From Aureimonas endophytica (GTDB lineage: Bacteria > Pseudomonadota > Alphaproteobacteria > Rhizobiales > Rhizobiaceae): a stretch of DNA of 64,000 nucleotides. Of the stretch, positions 8,867 to 20,232 are shown in pieces. The DNA is taken from positions 1 to 64,000 of the forward strand of contig NZ_BMIQ01000007.1 of assembly GCF_014642635.1 (NCBI RefSeq), written 5' to 3'. The stretch's first letter is position 1; the number at the start of each line of letters is the position of its first letter. The position numbers and the translations under genes are program-made. Below the pieces are notes generated by a model, which saw only the letters and a list, made by a program, of their open reading frames with translations, was not told the origin of the DNA and ran no database searches.

Positions 8867-9817
8867 ATGATTTCCAGACGCAGCCTCGTGGGCGCCGGCG
8901 CGGCGCTCGCGCTTCTCGCCGGCTCCGGCCTCGCCGGGGCGCAGGACTCGGGCAAACTCTACATCCCGATCATCTCCAAGGGCTTCCAGCATCAGTTCTG
9001 GCAGGCCGTGAAGTCGGGCGCCGACAAGGCGGCGGCTGAGTTCGGCGTCACCACCACCTTCGAGGGGCCGGACACGGAAGCCCAGGTCGACCGCCAGATC
9101 GACATGCTCTCGGCGGCGCTCGCCAAGAAGCCGGCGGCCGTCGGCTTCGCCGCGCTCGACAGCCAGGCGGCGATCCCGCTGCTTCAGCAGGCGAAGGCCG
9201 CCAACATCCCGGTCGTCGCCTTCGACTCGGGCGTCGACAGCGACATCCCGGTGACCACCGCCGCGACCGACAACGTCGCCGCCGCCGCGCTCGCCGCCGA
9301 CAAGATGGCCGGCCTCATCGGCGACGAGGGCAAGATCGCGCTCGTCGTCCACGACCAGACCAGCCGCACCGGCGTCGATCGCCGCGACGGCTTCGTCAAC
9401 GAGATCAAGGCCAAGCATCCGAAGATCGAGATCGTCGACATCCAGTACGGCGCCGGCGACCAGCTTCAGTCGACCGAGATCACCAAGTCGATCCTCCAGG
9501 CCAATCCCGACCTGAAGGGCATCTTCGGCGCGAACGAGGGCTCGGCCATCGGCGTCGTCAACGGGGCGCGCGAGCTCGGCCGCAAGATCATCATCATCGG
9601 CTACGATTCCGGCGCCCAGCAGAAGCAGGCGATCAAGGACGGCACGATGGCCGGCGCCATCACCCAGAACCCGGTCGGCATCGGCTACGAGACCGTGAAG
9701 GCCGCCGTCGCCGCCGCCAAGGGCGAGAAGGTGCAGCCGAAGATCGATACCGGCTTCTTCTGGTACGACAAGACCAATATCGACGACCCGAAGATCGCGG
9801 CCGTCCTCTACGACTGA
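8867..9817 (+). CDS. Periplasmic sugar-binding protein (ribose type), putative L-fucose binder
   Basis: 316 residues from ATG 8867, preceded by GGGAGGAAG. The N-terminus MISRRSLVGAGAALALLAG is a signal peptide with a twin arginine, so Tat export is possible, ending around AGAQ. The mature part has the Peripla_BP_4 layout of ribose/galactose binders: SKGFQHQFWQAVKSG, VVAFDSGVDSD, TTAATDN, IFGANEGSAIG and IIIGYDSG. It delivers the sugar to the permease/ATPase encoded just upstream. Hairpins on both sides of the gene suggest it is expressed at a different level from its partners. Confidence 0.9.
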   Translation: MISRRSLVGAGAALALLAGSGLAGAQDSGKLYIPIISKGFQHQFWQAVKSGADKAAAEFGVTTTFEGPDTEAQVDRQIDMLSAALAKKPAAVGFAALDSQAAIPLLQQAKAANIPVVAFDSGVDSDIPVTTAATDNVAAAALAADKMAGLIGDEGKIALVVHDQTSRTGVDRRDGFVNEIKAKHPKIEIVDIQYGAGDQLQSTEITKSILQANPDLKGIFGANEGSAIGVVNGARELGRKIIIIGYDSGAQQKQAIKDGTMAGAITQNPVGIGYETVKAAVAAAKGEKVQPKIDTGFFWYDKTNIDDPKIAAVLYD

Positions 9818-9836
9818 TCGCCTCCGCGATCGCCCC

Positions 9837-9863
9837 GGAGCGGCGCGCGGCGCGCGTCGCTCC
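9837..9863 (+). terminator. Hairpin after the binding-protein gene
   Basis: Nearly perfect inverted repeat: GGAGCG and CGCTCC arms around CGCGCG/CGCGCG, with one G-U position. TTCCTCC follows. It is a partial terminator or 3' stabilising hairpin within the operon. Confidence 0.4.
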
Positions 9864-9890
9864 TTCCTCCGAACCAGCCGAGATCCTTCG

Positions 9891-12837
<2,947 letters not shown>

Positions 12838-12852
12838 AGAAACACAATCGCA

Positions 12853-12875
12853 CGGCGGCGCGCCTTGCGCCGCCG
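12853..12875. terminator. Bidirectional terminator-like hairpin
   Basis: CGGCGGCGC-GCCTT-GCGCCGCCG, a perfect 9-bp stem in the 43-bp gap between the convergent fucose dehydrogenase and efflux genes. Well placed to end transcription from both sides, although no long T-run follows. Confidence 0.55.
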
Positions 12876-12880
12876 CCGCG

Positions 12881-13813
12881 TCAATGAAAGGCCAGCCACG
12901 CGCCGAAGGGCCGCCAGGCGCGGCGATACCAGGGCAGGGCCTCGTCCGCGCCGGTCGGCTCGACGATCACCGTCGCCGTCGCGCCCGAAACGAGCGGGAT
13001 GTCCGCCGGCAGGTTCTCGAAGCGGATGTCGACCGGAATGCGCTGGGCGAGCCGGATCCATTCGAAGGAGGGTTCGGGGGCGAGGAGGAGATCGGAGGCG
13101 GTCGGGTTCTGCGCGTCGGCGATGGCCCGCGCGATGGAGCGCACCCGGCCTTCCAGCACCGTGCCGCTCGCCATCAGCCGGATGCGGGCGGGCGCGTCGA
13201 CCTGGATGCGCGGCAGCTTGGTCTCCATGAAATAGGCGTCGATGCGATAGGAACTGGCGTCCACCACCGCCATCACCGCCGAGCCCGACTGGGCATAGTC
13301 GCCGACATCGACGCGCAGATTGGTGACGAAGCCGTCGACCGGCGAGCGGATCTCGGTGCGCGCCAGATTGATCCTGGCATCCTCGAATCCCGCCTCCGAG
13401 GCCCGCACCGAGGCGTCCGCCGAGGCGAGCTGCAATTGCGCCTGGACGACGGAGGCCTCCGACACGGTGTTCGTGTCGGTGCCCTTCAGCTTGGTCACGC
13501 GCTCCGTCGCATCCGCCTGGACATTGCGATTGGCGATGGCGACGTTGAGCTGCGCCTCCGCCTGACGCGCCGCCGACTGATAGGTGGCGGGATCGATGCG
13601 CATCAGGAGATCGCCCTTCTTCACCGGGCTGTTGTTGTGCACCGGCAGTTCGATCACGTTGCCCGCGACATAGCTCGCCACCTGCACGCTGCGGGCGAAG
13701 ACGCGGGCGTCCCGCGTCCAGGGATTCTCGAAATAGGTCGTCCAGACATAGGTCGCGCCGAAGACGGCACCGATGACGAGAAGGGCGGTGAGGGCGAGGC
13801 GGACGACGATCAT
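12881..13813 (-). CDS. Membrane fusion protein of an aromatic-acid-type efflux system (AaeA/EmrA-like)
   Basis: 310 residues from ATG 13813. One N-terminal membrane segment (residues 4-20) is followed by a periplasmic adaptor. The lipoyl-like half is VAGNVIELPVHNNSPVKKGDLLMRIDP; then come a helical hairpin, the second lipoyl half RTEIRSPVDGFVTNLRVDVGDYA, and a beta-barrel domain (YFMETKLPRI). It would link the inner-membrane FUSC protein to an outer-membrane channel, which is not encoded here. It is the third gene of a minus-strand unit FUSC-DUF1656-adaptor, 6 bp after the DUF1656 gene. Substrate unknown; aromatic acids are typical for the family. Confidence 0.88.
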   Translation of the reverse strand: MIVVRLALTALLVIGAVFGATYVWTTYFENPWTRDARVFARSVQVASYVAGNVIELPVHNNSPVKKGDLLMRIDPATYQSAARQAEAQLNVAIANRNVQADATERVTKLKGTDTNTVSEASVVQAQLQLASADASVRASEAGFEDARINLARTEIRSPVDGFVTNLRVDVGDYAQSGSAVMAVVDASSYRIDAYFMETKLPRIQVDAPARIRLMASGTVLEGRVRSIARAIADAQNPTASDLLLAPEPSFEWIRLAQRIPVDIRFENLPADIPLVSGATATVIVEPTGADEALPWYRRAWRPFGAWLAFH

Positions 13814-13819
13814 GACGCG

Positions 13820-14023
13820 CTAGAAGTCCGGATAGGCGGCGGCGACGGCGCCGAGGAGCACGAAGAACAAGGCGAGCCGGGCGAGCGGCGGATGCCAGAA
13901 CAGCGTCCAGCCCTTGAGGCGCAGCATCGCCCAGTCGACCAGGAACCAGAGAAGGCCCGCGAGCCCCGCGCAAAGGAGGAGCGAGGGAAACATCAGGCCG
14001 AGGACGGAAATCTCGTGCCGCAT
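13820..14023 (-). CDS. DUF1656 small membrane protein (AaeX-like)
   Basis: 67 residues with two hydrophobic helices (MFPSLLLCAGLAGLLWFLVD and LARLALFFVLLGAVAAA). It starts MRHEISVLGLMFPSLLL, the usual pattern of DUF1656/AaeX proteins that accompany AaeA/AaeB-type efflux pumps. Its start overlaps the FUSC stop (TGATG) and it ends 6 bp before the adaptor gene. The molecular role of this family is unclear; the gene is probably part of the pump. Confidence 0.85.
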   Translation of the reverse strand: MRHEISVLGLMFPSLLLCAGLAGLLWFLVDWAMLRLKGWTLFWHPPLARLALFFVLLGAVAAAYPDF

Positions 14024-16143
14024 CAGGCCCGTCCTTCCGGCGCGAGCCGGCCATGGTCGAGAAGGCCGCCGAGGAAGCGCGCGCCGATGAGGAAGCGCAA
14101 GGTCGCCGCCCGCTCCGGGCCGGGCGCGCCCTCGGCCGCGAGAGCCGCGCGGGCGCGCGTCTCGGCGGCGCGGAACGGCTCGGCACCCGTCGTCGCCGGG
14201 CGGCCCTCGGCCGCCGCGACCAGCGCCGCGCCGAGCTCGGGGACGAGCCCGGCGAGATCGGGCGGCAGGTGGCCGAGCCGACGCAGGCGGTGCAGCTCGT
14301 AGAGTTCGAGCCCCGCCGTCACCGCGATGCGGCTGCGGGCGAGAAGCGCCCGGTTGCGGCCCTCGGCGAGATCGAGATCGCCGCCATAGTCGCTGATCGC
14401 GTCGAGCGACTGGGCGAGGAACTCGTCCGCCTTGGCGTCGCGCCCGCGCGCCGCGCGCCGCAGGAGATGGCGCGAGGCGCGGGCGAGATGCCGCCGGAGC
14501 CAGCCCTGGTCCTCTGGCACGATCACCGTGAAGGCGACGGCGATGCAGGCGGGAAGGAGCGCCAGACCCGCCAGCGCGTTGAACAGGCCGAGCGGATCGT
14601 AGACCTGCATGTTCGAGGGCCGCAGCGCCACGGCGAGCAGGATCGAGCCGCCGAAGGCGTAGATCAGCCGGCCCGGCGCGCTGCCGATATAGAAGAACAC
14701 GAACATCGTCAGCCCGATCAGCAGCGCATAGGGCGGGAAGCTCTCGACATAGGGAAGCACGGTCTCGAGGGCGAGCACCGGCGGCACCATCGCGGCGATG
14801 CCGAGGCCGATGGCGAGGCCGCTGGCGGTCAGCGCCGGCCGGGGCGCGATCGTCGGCAGGACGAGGCTGAAGGTGCCGGACAGGAGCGCGACGGTGAGGA
14901 GCGTCGGGCTGGCCGTCGCGATCCAGAGGGCGGAAAGGACGAGGAGCAGCAGCGCCGGCCGCAGGCCGCGCTCCGCCGCCGCGCGATAGTCAGGATAGCG
15001 CGCGACGATCGTCTGCCGGCGCGGCGCGGGGCGGGCGGGGTCGAAGACCGTCGCCTCGGCCTCCGCGAAGCTCGCGATCGTGTTCGCGAAGCGGCGGATG
15101 GCATAGATCACCGCCAGCGCGTCGGAGGCGCCGGCGGGGACCTGCGAGGCCGAGAGGCGAGTCGTCGCGTCGCCGTCGATCCGCGCGACGAAGTCGCGGA
15201 ACCGTCCGGCGAGCGCCAGCGCCGTGCCTGCGTCGTGGAAGCGCGGCGGGATCGCGCCGAGAAGGGCGCGCAACTCGTCGAGAAGCGCCTCCGGCTCGGC
15301 GGGCGTTTCGCCCTCGTCCTGGTGATCGAGCACCAGCGACAGGGTCTCGGCCGCGATGAGGACATGGTTCAGCGCATTGGCGGCCGCCGCGACGCGGTCG
15401 AGGTCCGGGCCGCGATGCGAGCGTTCGAACTTGAAGGCGCGCAGATTGGAATAGGCGGTGGCGAGCGCCTTGGTGGCGGCCTGGCGGTCGGCGGGCGCGG
15501 GCTGCGCCGCCGGCGTCGCCGCCTCGCGCACGATCGCCATGACGCGGTCGCGGGCGTCGAGCAGGCCGTTTTCCAGCGTGCGGCGGACCGATTGCGGGAA
15601 GACGACGAGCAGCACCGCGAAGGCGGCCCCGATCGGAATCAGCGTTTCGGTGATCCGCGCCAGCATCAGCCCGTAGGCGGCATCGGCGCTGGGGCCGGTA
15701 TCGAAGACGATCACCGTCGCCGTCAGCCCGGCCGTGCCGTAGGCATAGGCGTCGAGCCCCATTTCGAGCCGGGCGAGAAACCCGACGCCGAAGGCCCAAA
15801 GCGCCAGGGCGGCGAGGGAGGCGACGGGGCTCTGCGCGAAGAGCGCGACGATGGCGATGCCGACGACGCCGCCGACCAGCGTGCCGAGGAGCCGCATCAC
15901 GCTGCGCCAGATGGTGATGCCCGAGCCCATCTGCGCGACGAAGGGAATGCTGATCAGCGCCCAGTAGGTGTTCTGGAGATTGAACAGAAAGGCGACGAAG
16001 AGCGACAGGATGGTGACGAGCGCGATGTTCGTCGCATAGGCGAAGCGGGCCGGATCGGGCGAGGCGAAGCGGCCCAGCCGCCGGGCGGCGCGGCGCCACA
16101 TGCCGGCGGAGGGAGAGCGGGCAGCCGTGTCGCCGGCCGTCAT
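14023..16143 (-). CDS. FUSC/AaeB-family inner-membrane transporter
   Basis: 706 residues from ATG 16143. It shows the two-part FUSC layout: an N-terminal membrane block (about residues 30-185), a long soluble helical region, and a second membrane block near residues 380-520 (LLLVLSALWIATASPTLLTVALLS onward), then a C-terminal cytoplasmic domain. Members such as AaeB and YccS export aromatic acids or other hydrophobic anions. It is coupled to the DUF1656 gene by a one-base overlap. Oddity: AAAGGAG is 19 bases from the start, and a 3-codon ORF (ATG ACG CGA TGA, from 16151) overlaps the start codon, so initiation may depend on coupling. Confidence 0.88.
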   Translation of the reverse strand: MTAGDTAARSPSAGMWRRAARRLGRFASPDPARFAYATNIALVTILSLFVAFLFNLQNTYWALISIPFVAQMGSGITIWRSVMRLLGTLVGGVVGIAIVALFAQSPVASLAALALWAFGVGFLARLEMGLDAYAYGTAGLTATVIVFDTGPSADAAYGLMLARITETLIPIGAAFAVLLVVFPQSVRRTLENGLLDARDRVMAIVREAATPAAQPAPADRQAATKALATAYSNLRAFKFERSHRGPDLDRVAAAANALNHVLIAAETLSLVLDHQDEGETPAEPEALLDELRALLGAIPPRFHDAGTALALAGRFRDFVARIDGDATTRLSASQVPAGASDALAVIYAIRRFANTIASFAEAEATVFDPARPAPRRQTIVARYPDYRAAAERGLRPALLLLVLSALWIATASPTLLTVALLSGTFSLVLPTIAPRPALTASGLAIGLGIAAMVPPVLALETVLPYVESFPPYALLIGLTMFVFFYIGSAPGRLIYAFGGSILLAVALRPSNMQVYDPLGLFNALAGLALLPACIAVAFTVIVPEDQGWLRRHLARASRHLLRRAARGRDAKADEFLAQSLDAISDYGGDLDLAEGRNRALLARSRIAVTAGLELYELHRLRRLGHLPPDLAGLVPELGAALVAAAEGRPATTGAEPFRAAETRARAALAAEGAPGPERAATLRFLIGARFLGGLLDHGRLAPEGRA

Positions 16144-16165
16144 CGCGTCATCGGTTCCAGGTCTC

Positions 16166-16197
16166 CTTTCCCGCCGGCGGATCGTTCGGCGGGAAAG
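16166..16197 (-). terminator. 11-bp stem hairpin between the small gene and the FUSC gene
   Basis: CTTTCCCGCCG and CGGCGGGAAAG arms around a 10-base loop. On the minus strand it follows the 68-residue gene, and its distal arm includes half of the AAAGGAG upstream of the FUSC gene. It is either a terminator or a hairpin that masks a ribosome site. Confidence 0.45.
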
Positions 16198-16239
16198 AAA
16201 GGCTAGCGCGACGGGGCCGCGCGTCGAGCCTATAAGAGC

Positions 16240-16446
16240 TTACTGCGCCGTATAGACGTAGAAGCCGGTGCGCTCGATCACGGCATGGGCCGAGGCATTG
16301 TCGAAATCGCCGAAGGCGCCCGCCACACGTTCCGCCCGCCCGGCATAACTCCAGCCCGTGTCGCGCAGGAAGGTCGGCAGCACGCCGACATCCGGGATCA
16401 CGCACACGATCGATGGGTCCTTGCGCTGGTGGAAGATGTTGTACAC
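16240..16446 (-). CDS. Small conserved-looking protein of unknown function
   Basis: 68 residues, initiated by GTG 16446 behind an excellent ribosome site (AAAGGAGGGG, plus-strand positions 16451-16460), which fixes the start. The product begins VYNIFHQRKDPSIVCVIPD and ends HAVIERTGFYVYTAQ. It has no signal peptide or membrane segment and is fairly rich in aromatic residues. I do not recognise a named family. It is divergent from acuI and precedes the efflux unit across a hairpin. The strong initiation site and clean stop make it more than a chance ORF; expression is probable, function unknown. Confidence 0.65.
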   Translation of the reverse strand: MYNIFHQRKDPSIVCVIPDVGVLPTFLRDTGWSYAGRAERVAGAFGDFDNASAHAVIERTGFYVYTAQ

Positions 16447-16638
16447 GGCACCCCTCCTTTGACGTGCTGATCCGATGGTCGGGCTGATGCGCCCCAATCT
16501 CGTCGGGACGATGACGGTATCCGGAATCTTTCCAAACAGACTCGATCGAACGTTAAATCGGCGGCGGCGAGGGCGCGCGACTTGCGGAACGCCGCCTTCC
16601 GCGACATGTCCCGCCTCGATACGAACGGGAGACGATCC

Positions 16639-17622
16639 ATGTTCCGCGCGCTCGTGGTCACGAAGACCGGAAACGATACGCAAACGGCGCTTCGCGAGCT
16701 GAACGAAGACAGTCTGCCAGATGGCGACGTCGACGTCGACGTCCTTTATTCGACGCTGAACTATAAGGACGCCCTCGCCATCACGGGGCGCGGGCCGGTG
16801 GTGAAGTCCTATCCGATGGTGCCGGGCATCGACATGGCCGGCCGGGTGAGCGCCAGCCGCCATCCGGACTTCCGGCCGGGCGACGAGGTGGTGCTGAACG
16901 GCTGGGGCGTCGGCGAATCCCATTGGGGGGCGCTCGCCGAGAAGGCGCGGCTGAAGGGCGACTGGCTGATCCGCCGCCCCGCCGCCTTCACGCCGCGCCA
17001 GACGATGGCGATCGGCACCGCCGGCTATACGGCGATGCTCGCCGTCACCGCCCTGGAGCGCCACGGCCTCGAGCCCGGCGACGGGCCGGTGCTCGTCACC
17101 GGGGCGACGGGCGGCGTCGGCTCGGTGGCCGTCATGGTGCTGGCGAAGCTCGGTCATTCGGTCGCCGCCGTCACCGGCCGACCCGAACATGGCGACTATC
17201 TCCGGCATCTCGGCGCGGCCGAGATCCTCGACCGGGCGGAATTCGCGGGGCCGGCCAAGCCGCTCGCCCGGGAGCGCTGGGCGGGCGCCATCGACAATGT
17301 CGGCAGCCACACGCTCGCCAATGTCTGCGCCGGGCTGCGGCGCGGCGCGGCGGTCGCCGCCTGCGGGCTCGCCGGCGGCATGGACTTTCCGGCCACCGTC
17401 GCCCCCTTCATCCTGCGCGGCGTGGCGCTGCTCGGCATCGACAGCGTCTATCGGCCCCGCGCCGAGCGCGAGGCCGCCTGGAGCCGGCTCGGCGAGCTTC
17501 TCGACCCGGCCCTTCTCGAGGAGGCGACCAGCGAGATCGGCCTCGGCGAGGCCGTCGAAGCGGCCTCCGCCCTTCTCGACGGACGAACGCGCGGGCGCAT
17601 CGTCGTCGACGCGCATCGTTGA
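16639..17622 (+). CDS. acuI: Acrylyl-CoA reductase-like MDR oxidoreductase (AcuI/YhdH)
   Basis: 327 residues from ATG 16639 (GGGAGA upstream); the frame opens further upstream but the MFRALVVTK start is the family one. Medium-chain reductase features: STLNYKDALAITG near residue 40, PGIDMAGRV, the GDEVVLNGWGVGE segment, the nucleotide-binding VTGATGGVGSVAV near 155, and DNVGS. AcuI/YhdH enzymes reduce acrylyl-CoA to propionyl-CoA with NADPH, detoxifying acrylate or closing 3-hydroxypropionate routes. It stands alone, divergent from the small gene at 16446. Confidence 0.88.
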   Translation: MFRALVVTKTGNDTQTALRELNEDSLPDGDVDVDVLYSTLNYKDALAITGRGPVVKSYPMVPGIDMAGRVSASRHPDFRPGDEVVLNGWGVGESHWGALAEKARLKGDWLIRRPAAFTPRQTMAIGTAGYTAMLAVTALERHGLEPGDGPVLVTGATGGVGSVAVMVLAKLGHSVAAVTGRPEHGDYLRHLGAAEILDRAEFAGPAKPLARERWAGAIDNVGSHTLANVCAGLRRGAAVAACGLAGGMDFPATVAPFILRGVALLGIDSVYRPRAEREAAWSRLGELLDPALLEEATSEIGLGEAVEAASALLDGRTRGRIVVDAHR

Positions 17623-17662
17623 AAGGACACCCCAAAACGCGAATTTCTCACGGCAAAATGCA

Positions 17663-17685
17663 GGCGCCGCGATCGCGCCTTGTTG
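17663..17685 (+). terminator. Weak terminator-like hairpin after acuI
   Basis: GGCGC-CGCGATC-GCGCC followed by TTGTTGG, in the 104-bp gap between acuI and the glycan operon. The stem is only 5 bp. Confidence 0.3.
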
Positions 17686-17726
17686 GCTTTGCGTCAGAAT
17701 GCACCTAAGTCGAAAGGGACGTGAGG

Positions 17727-18971
17727 ATGGCTCGCGACCCGAGTGAGAGTGCGGTTCACGGAAGACGGACGATGAACGGCCAGCGGCTCCTCATCTACAG
17801 CCACGATTCCTACGGCCTCGGCCATCTGCGCCGATGTCAGACGATCGCCAACCATCTGACGGCGACGCACGAGGATCTGGCGGTCATCATCATCACCGGC
17901 TCGCCGGTGGTCGGCTCCTTCGACTTCCATCCGCGCGTCGATTTCATCCGCGTGCCGGGCATCGTGAAGCTCGACGGCAATACATACGCCTCCAGCGTCG
18001 CGGGTCTCGCCGCCGAGGAGATGATGGAGATCCGCTCCGTCATCATCCTCGAAACCGCCCGGCGCTTCCGGCCGGACGTGTTCCTGGTCGACAAGGAGCC
18101 GCTCGGCCTTCGGGGCGAGGTGCGCGAGGCGCTCGGCTTCCTGCGCCGCGAGGGCACGCGCAACGTCCTCGGCATCCGCGAGGTGCTGGACGACACGGTG
18201 CTTCTCAAGGACGAGTGGGAGCGCAAGGGCGCGCTCGACGCCGTCGAGACGCTCTATGACGACATCTGGATCTACGGCCCGCGCGACGTCTACCGGCCGC
18301 TCGACGGGCTCGGCCTTTCGGACAAGGCGCTGCGTCGCGCCCGCTATACCGGCTATCTGCGCCGCGTCCTGTCCGACGAGGCGCCGCCCATGCCGGAAGG
18401 GCCGGTGGAGCCCTATCTCCTCGTCCATGCCGGTGGCGGCGGCGACGGCGCCCTCGTCATCGACTGGGTGATCTCGGCCTATGAGCGCGACCCGGCGCTG
18501 CCCTGGCGCTCGCGCATCGTCTTCGGCCCCTTCCTGTCCGCCGACGAGAAGGCGACGTTCCGCGACCGCATCGCCGCCGTGCCGAAGCTCAGCGCCGAGA
18601 CCTTCGTGACCAATATGGAGGCCCTGGTCGACGGCGCCTCCGGTCTCGTGACCATGGGCGGCTACAACACCTTCTGCGAGATGCTGAGCTTCGACAAGCC
18701 GACGCTGATGGTGCCGCGCACCCGCCCCCGGCTGGAGCAATATATCCGCGCGACGCGCGCCGAGGAGCTCGGCCTGCTGCGCGTCATGCTGCCGGACGGC
18801 GAGCGCGATCCGGAGCGCATGGCGGCGGCCCTGCGCGCCCTGCCGGACCAGCCGCCGCCCTCCGCCGCTCGCCTGCCGGGTCTTCTGTCCGGCCTGGAGG
18901 AGATCGACCGCCTCTTCGTCGACGCGGTCGCCGAACGCCGCCGCCGGCCCGCCCTGATCGGCATCGCTTGA
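17727..18971 (+). CDS. MurG/GT28-like glycosyltransferase, first gene of the glycan operon
   Basis: 414 residues from ATG 17727 (AAAGGG upstream). ATG 17772 (MNGQRLLIYSHDSYG) is a credible alternative that removes a poorly conserved 15-residue leader. The N-terminal domain opens with LLIYSHDSYGLGHLRRC, the GHxxR-type loop seen in MurG-like transferases. The C-terminal half has LVHAGGGGDGALV, TNMEALVDGASGLVTMGGYNTFCEML and PRTRPRLEQ, matching a donor-sugar site and resembling COG4671-type proteins. No membrane segments, so it acts in the cytoplasm. Donor and acceptor are unknown. A paralogue lies at 22014, and the next gene starts 10 bp downstream. Confidence 0.85.
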   Translation: MARDPSESAVHGRRTMNGQRLLIYSHDSYGLGHLRRCQTIANHLTATHEDLAVIIITGSPVVGSFDFHPRVDFIRVPGIVKLDGNTYASSVAGLAAEEMMEIRSVIILETARRFRPDVFLVDKEPLGLRGEVREALGFLRREGTRNVLGIREVLDDTVLLKDEWERKGALDAVETLYDDIWIYGPRDVYRPLDGLGLSDKALRRARYTGYLRRVLSDEAPPMPEGPVEPYLLVHAGGGGDGALVIDWVISAYERDPALPWRSRIVFGPFLSADEKATFRDRIAAVPKLSAETFVTNMEALVDGASGLVTMGGYNTFCEMLSFDKPTLMVPRTRPRLEQYIRATRAEELGLLRVMLPDGERDPERMAAALRALPDQPPPSAARLPGLLSGLEEIDRLFVDAVAERRRRPALIGIA

Positions 18972-18981
18972 AGGATCACGC

Positions 18982-20232
18982 ATGACGGACGAGACGGAGC
19001 GGCCGCGTGTCGCGATCGTCCTGAAGGGCTATCCGCGCCTGTCGGAGACCTTCATCGCGCAGGAGATCCTGGGGCTGATCCGCCTCGGCCTCGATGTCGG
19101 GCTGGTGTCGCTGCGCCTGCCGACGGACGAGCGCGAGCACCCGGTGCATCGCGAGATCGGGCAGGTGCCGAACTACCTGCCGGAATATCTCTATACGGAC
19201 ATTCCGCGCGTCTTCCGCTCCTGGTTGAAGGCGCGGCGCCTGCCGGGCTATGCCGAGGCGAGGCGCCTGTTCCTGTCCGACTGGCGGCGCGACCGCACGC
19301 CCAATCGCGGCCGGCGCTTCGGCCAGGCCCTCGTCCTCGCCGCCGAGCTGCCGCCCGAGACGGGCCTCATCTATGTCCATTTCCTTCACACGCCGGGTTC
19401 GGTGGCGCGCTATGCCGGCATCATGCGCGGCCTGCCCTTCGCCGTCTCGGCCCATGCCAAGGACATCTGGACGATCCCGGCCTGGGAAAAGCGCGAGAAG
19501 CTCGCCGACTGCGCCTTTCTCGTCACCTGCACGGCGGCGAACGCCGCGCATCTTGCGGCGCTGGCGCCCGATCCCGCGCGGGTCGGCCTCGTCTATCACG
19601 GGCTCGACCTCCACCGCTTTCCCGCGCCGCCGCCCGCCGCGCCGGGTGGGCGCGACGGCACCGACCCGGCCGATCCGGTGCGGCTTCTCTCCGTCGGCCG
19701 CCTCGTCGACAAGAAGGGCTATGCCGGCCTCTTCGACGCGCTCGGGCGCCTGCGCGACCTCGCCTGGCGCCTGGAGATCGCCGGCGGCGGTCCGCTGAAG
19801 GCCGAGCTGAAGGCGCGGGCCGAACGGCTCGGCATTGCCGAGCGCATCCATTTCGCCGGCTCGATGACGCAGAGCGAGCTTCTGGAGCGCTACCGCGCCG
19901 CCGATCTCTTCGTCCTCAACTGCCGCGTTTCGGACGACGGCGACCGCGACGGTCTGCCGAACGTCCTGATGGAAGCGCAGAGCCAGCGGCTCGCCGCCGT
20001 CTCGACCGCCGTCTCGGCCGTGCCCGAAATCATCCGCGACGGGGAGACCGGCCTTCTCGCGTCGCCGGACGACCCGGAGGCGCTGGCCGCCGTGCTGCGG
20101 ACCGCGATCGGCGCGCCGGAGCTGCGCGCCCGCCTCGGCGCGGCGGGGGAGGCGCATCTTCGGGCGCGGTTCGGGCACGAGGCCGGCATTCGCGCGGTGT
20201 TCGAGCGCATCCGCCGCGTTCTCGCGCGATGA
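18982..20232 (+). CDS. Glycosyltransferase family 4
   Basis: 416 residues. N-terminal domain: VAIVLKGYPRLSETFIAQEILGL, the usual start of GT4 enzymes of exopolysaccharide and colanic-acid type. C-terminal domain: VRLLSVGRLVDKKGYAGLFDAL near residue 235, then LFVLNCRVSDDGDRDGLPNVLMEAQSQ and VPEIIRDGETGLLA, the retaining GT-B nucleotide-sugar site. Cytoplasmic. Its stop overlaps the next transferase by four bases (ATGA), part of continuous translational coupling in this operon. Sugar specificity cannot be read from the sequence. Confidence 0.9.
   Translation: MTDETERPRVAIVLKGYPRLSETFIAQEILGLIRLGLDVGLVSLRLPTDEREHPVHREIGQVPNYLPEYLYTDIPRVFRSWLKARRLPGYAEARRLFLSDWRRDRTPNRGRRFGQALVLAAELPPETGLIYVHFLHTPGSVARYAGIMRGLPFAVSAHAKDIWTIPAWEKREKLADCAFLVTCTAANAAHLAALAPDPARVGLVYHGLDLHRFPAPPPAAPGGRDGTDPADPVRLLSVGRLVDKKGYAGLFDALGRLRDLAWRLEIAGGGPLKAELKARAERLGIAERIHFAGSMTQSELLERYRAADLFVLNCRVSDDGDRDGLPNVLMEAQSQRLAAVSTAVSAVPEIIRDGETGLLASPDDPEALAAVLRTAIGAPELRARLGAAGEAHLRARFGHEAGIRAVFERIRRVLAR

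Noticed and set aside
6147-9418. Long minus-strand frames over the fucose importer genes
   Set aside because: Antisense shadows rich in Arg/Asp/His/Ala with no motifs, lying under well-supported plus-strand genes.
14053-16206. 717-codon open frame on the plus strand opposite the FUSC gene
   Set aside because: Arises from GC-rich third positions on the other strand; the product is Arg/Glu/Gly-rich without family motifs, whereas the minus-strand gene has membrane segments and operon coupling.
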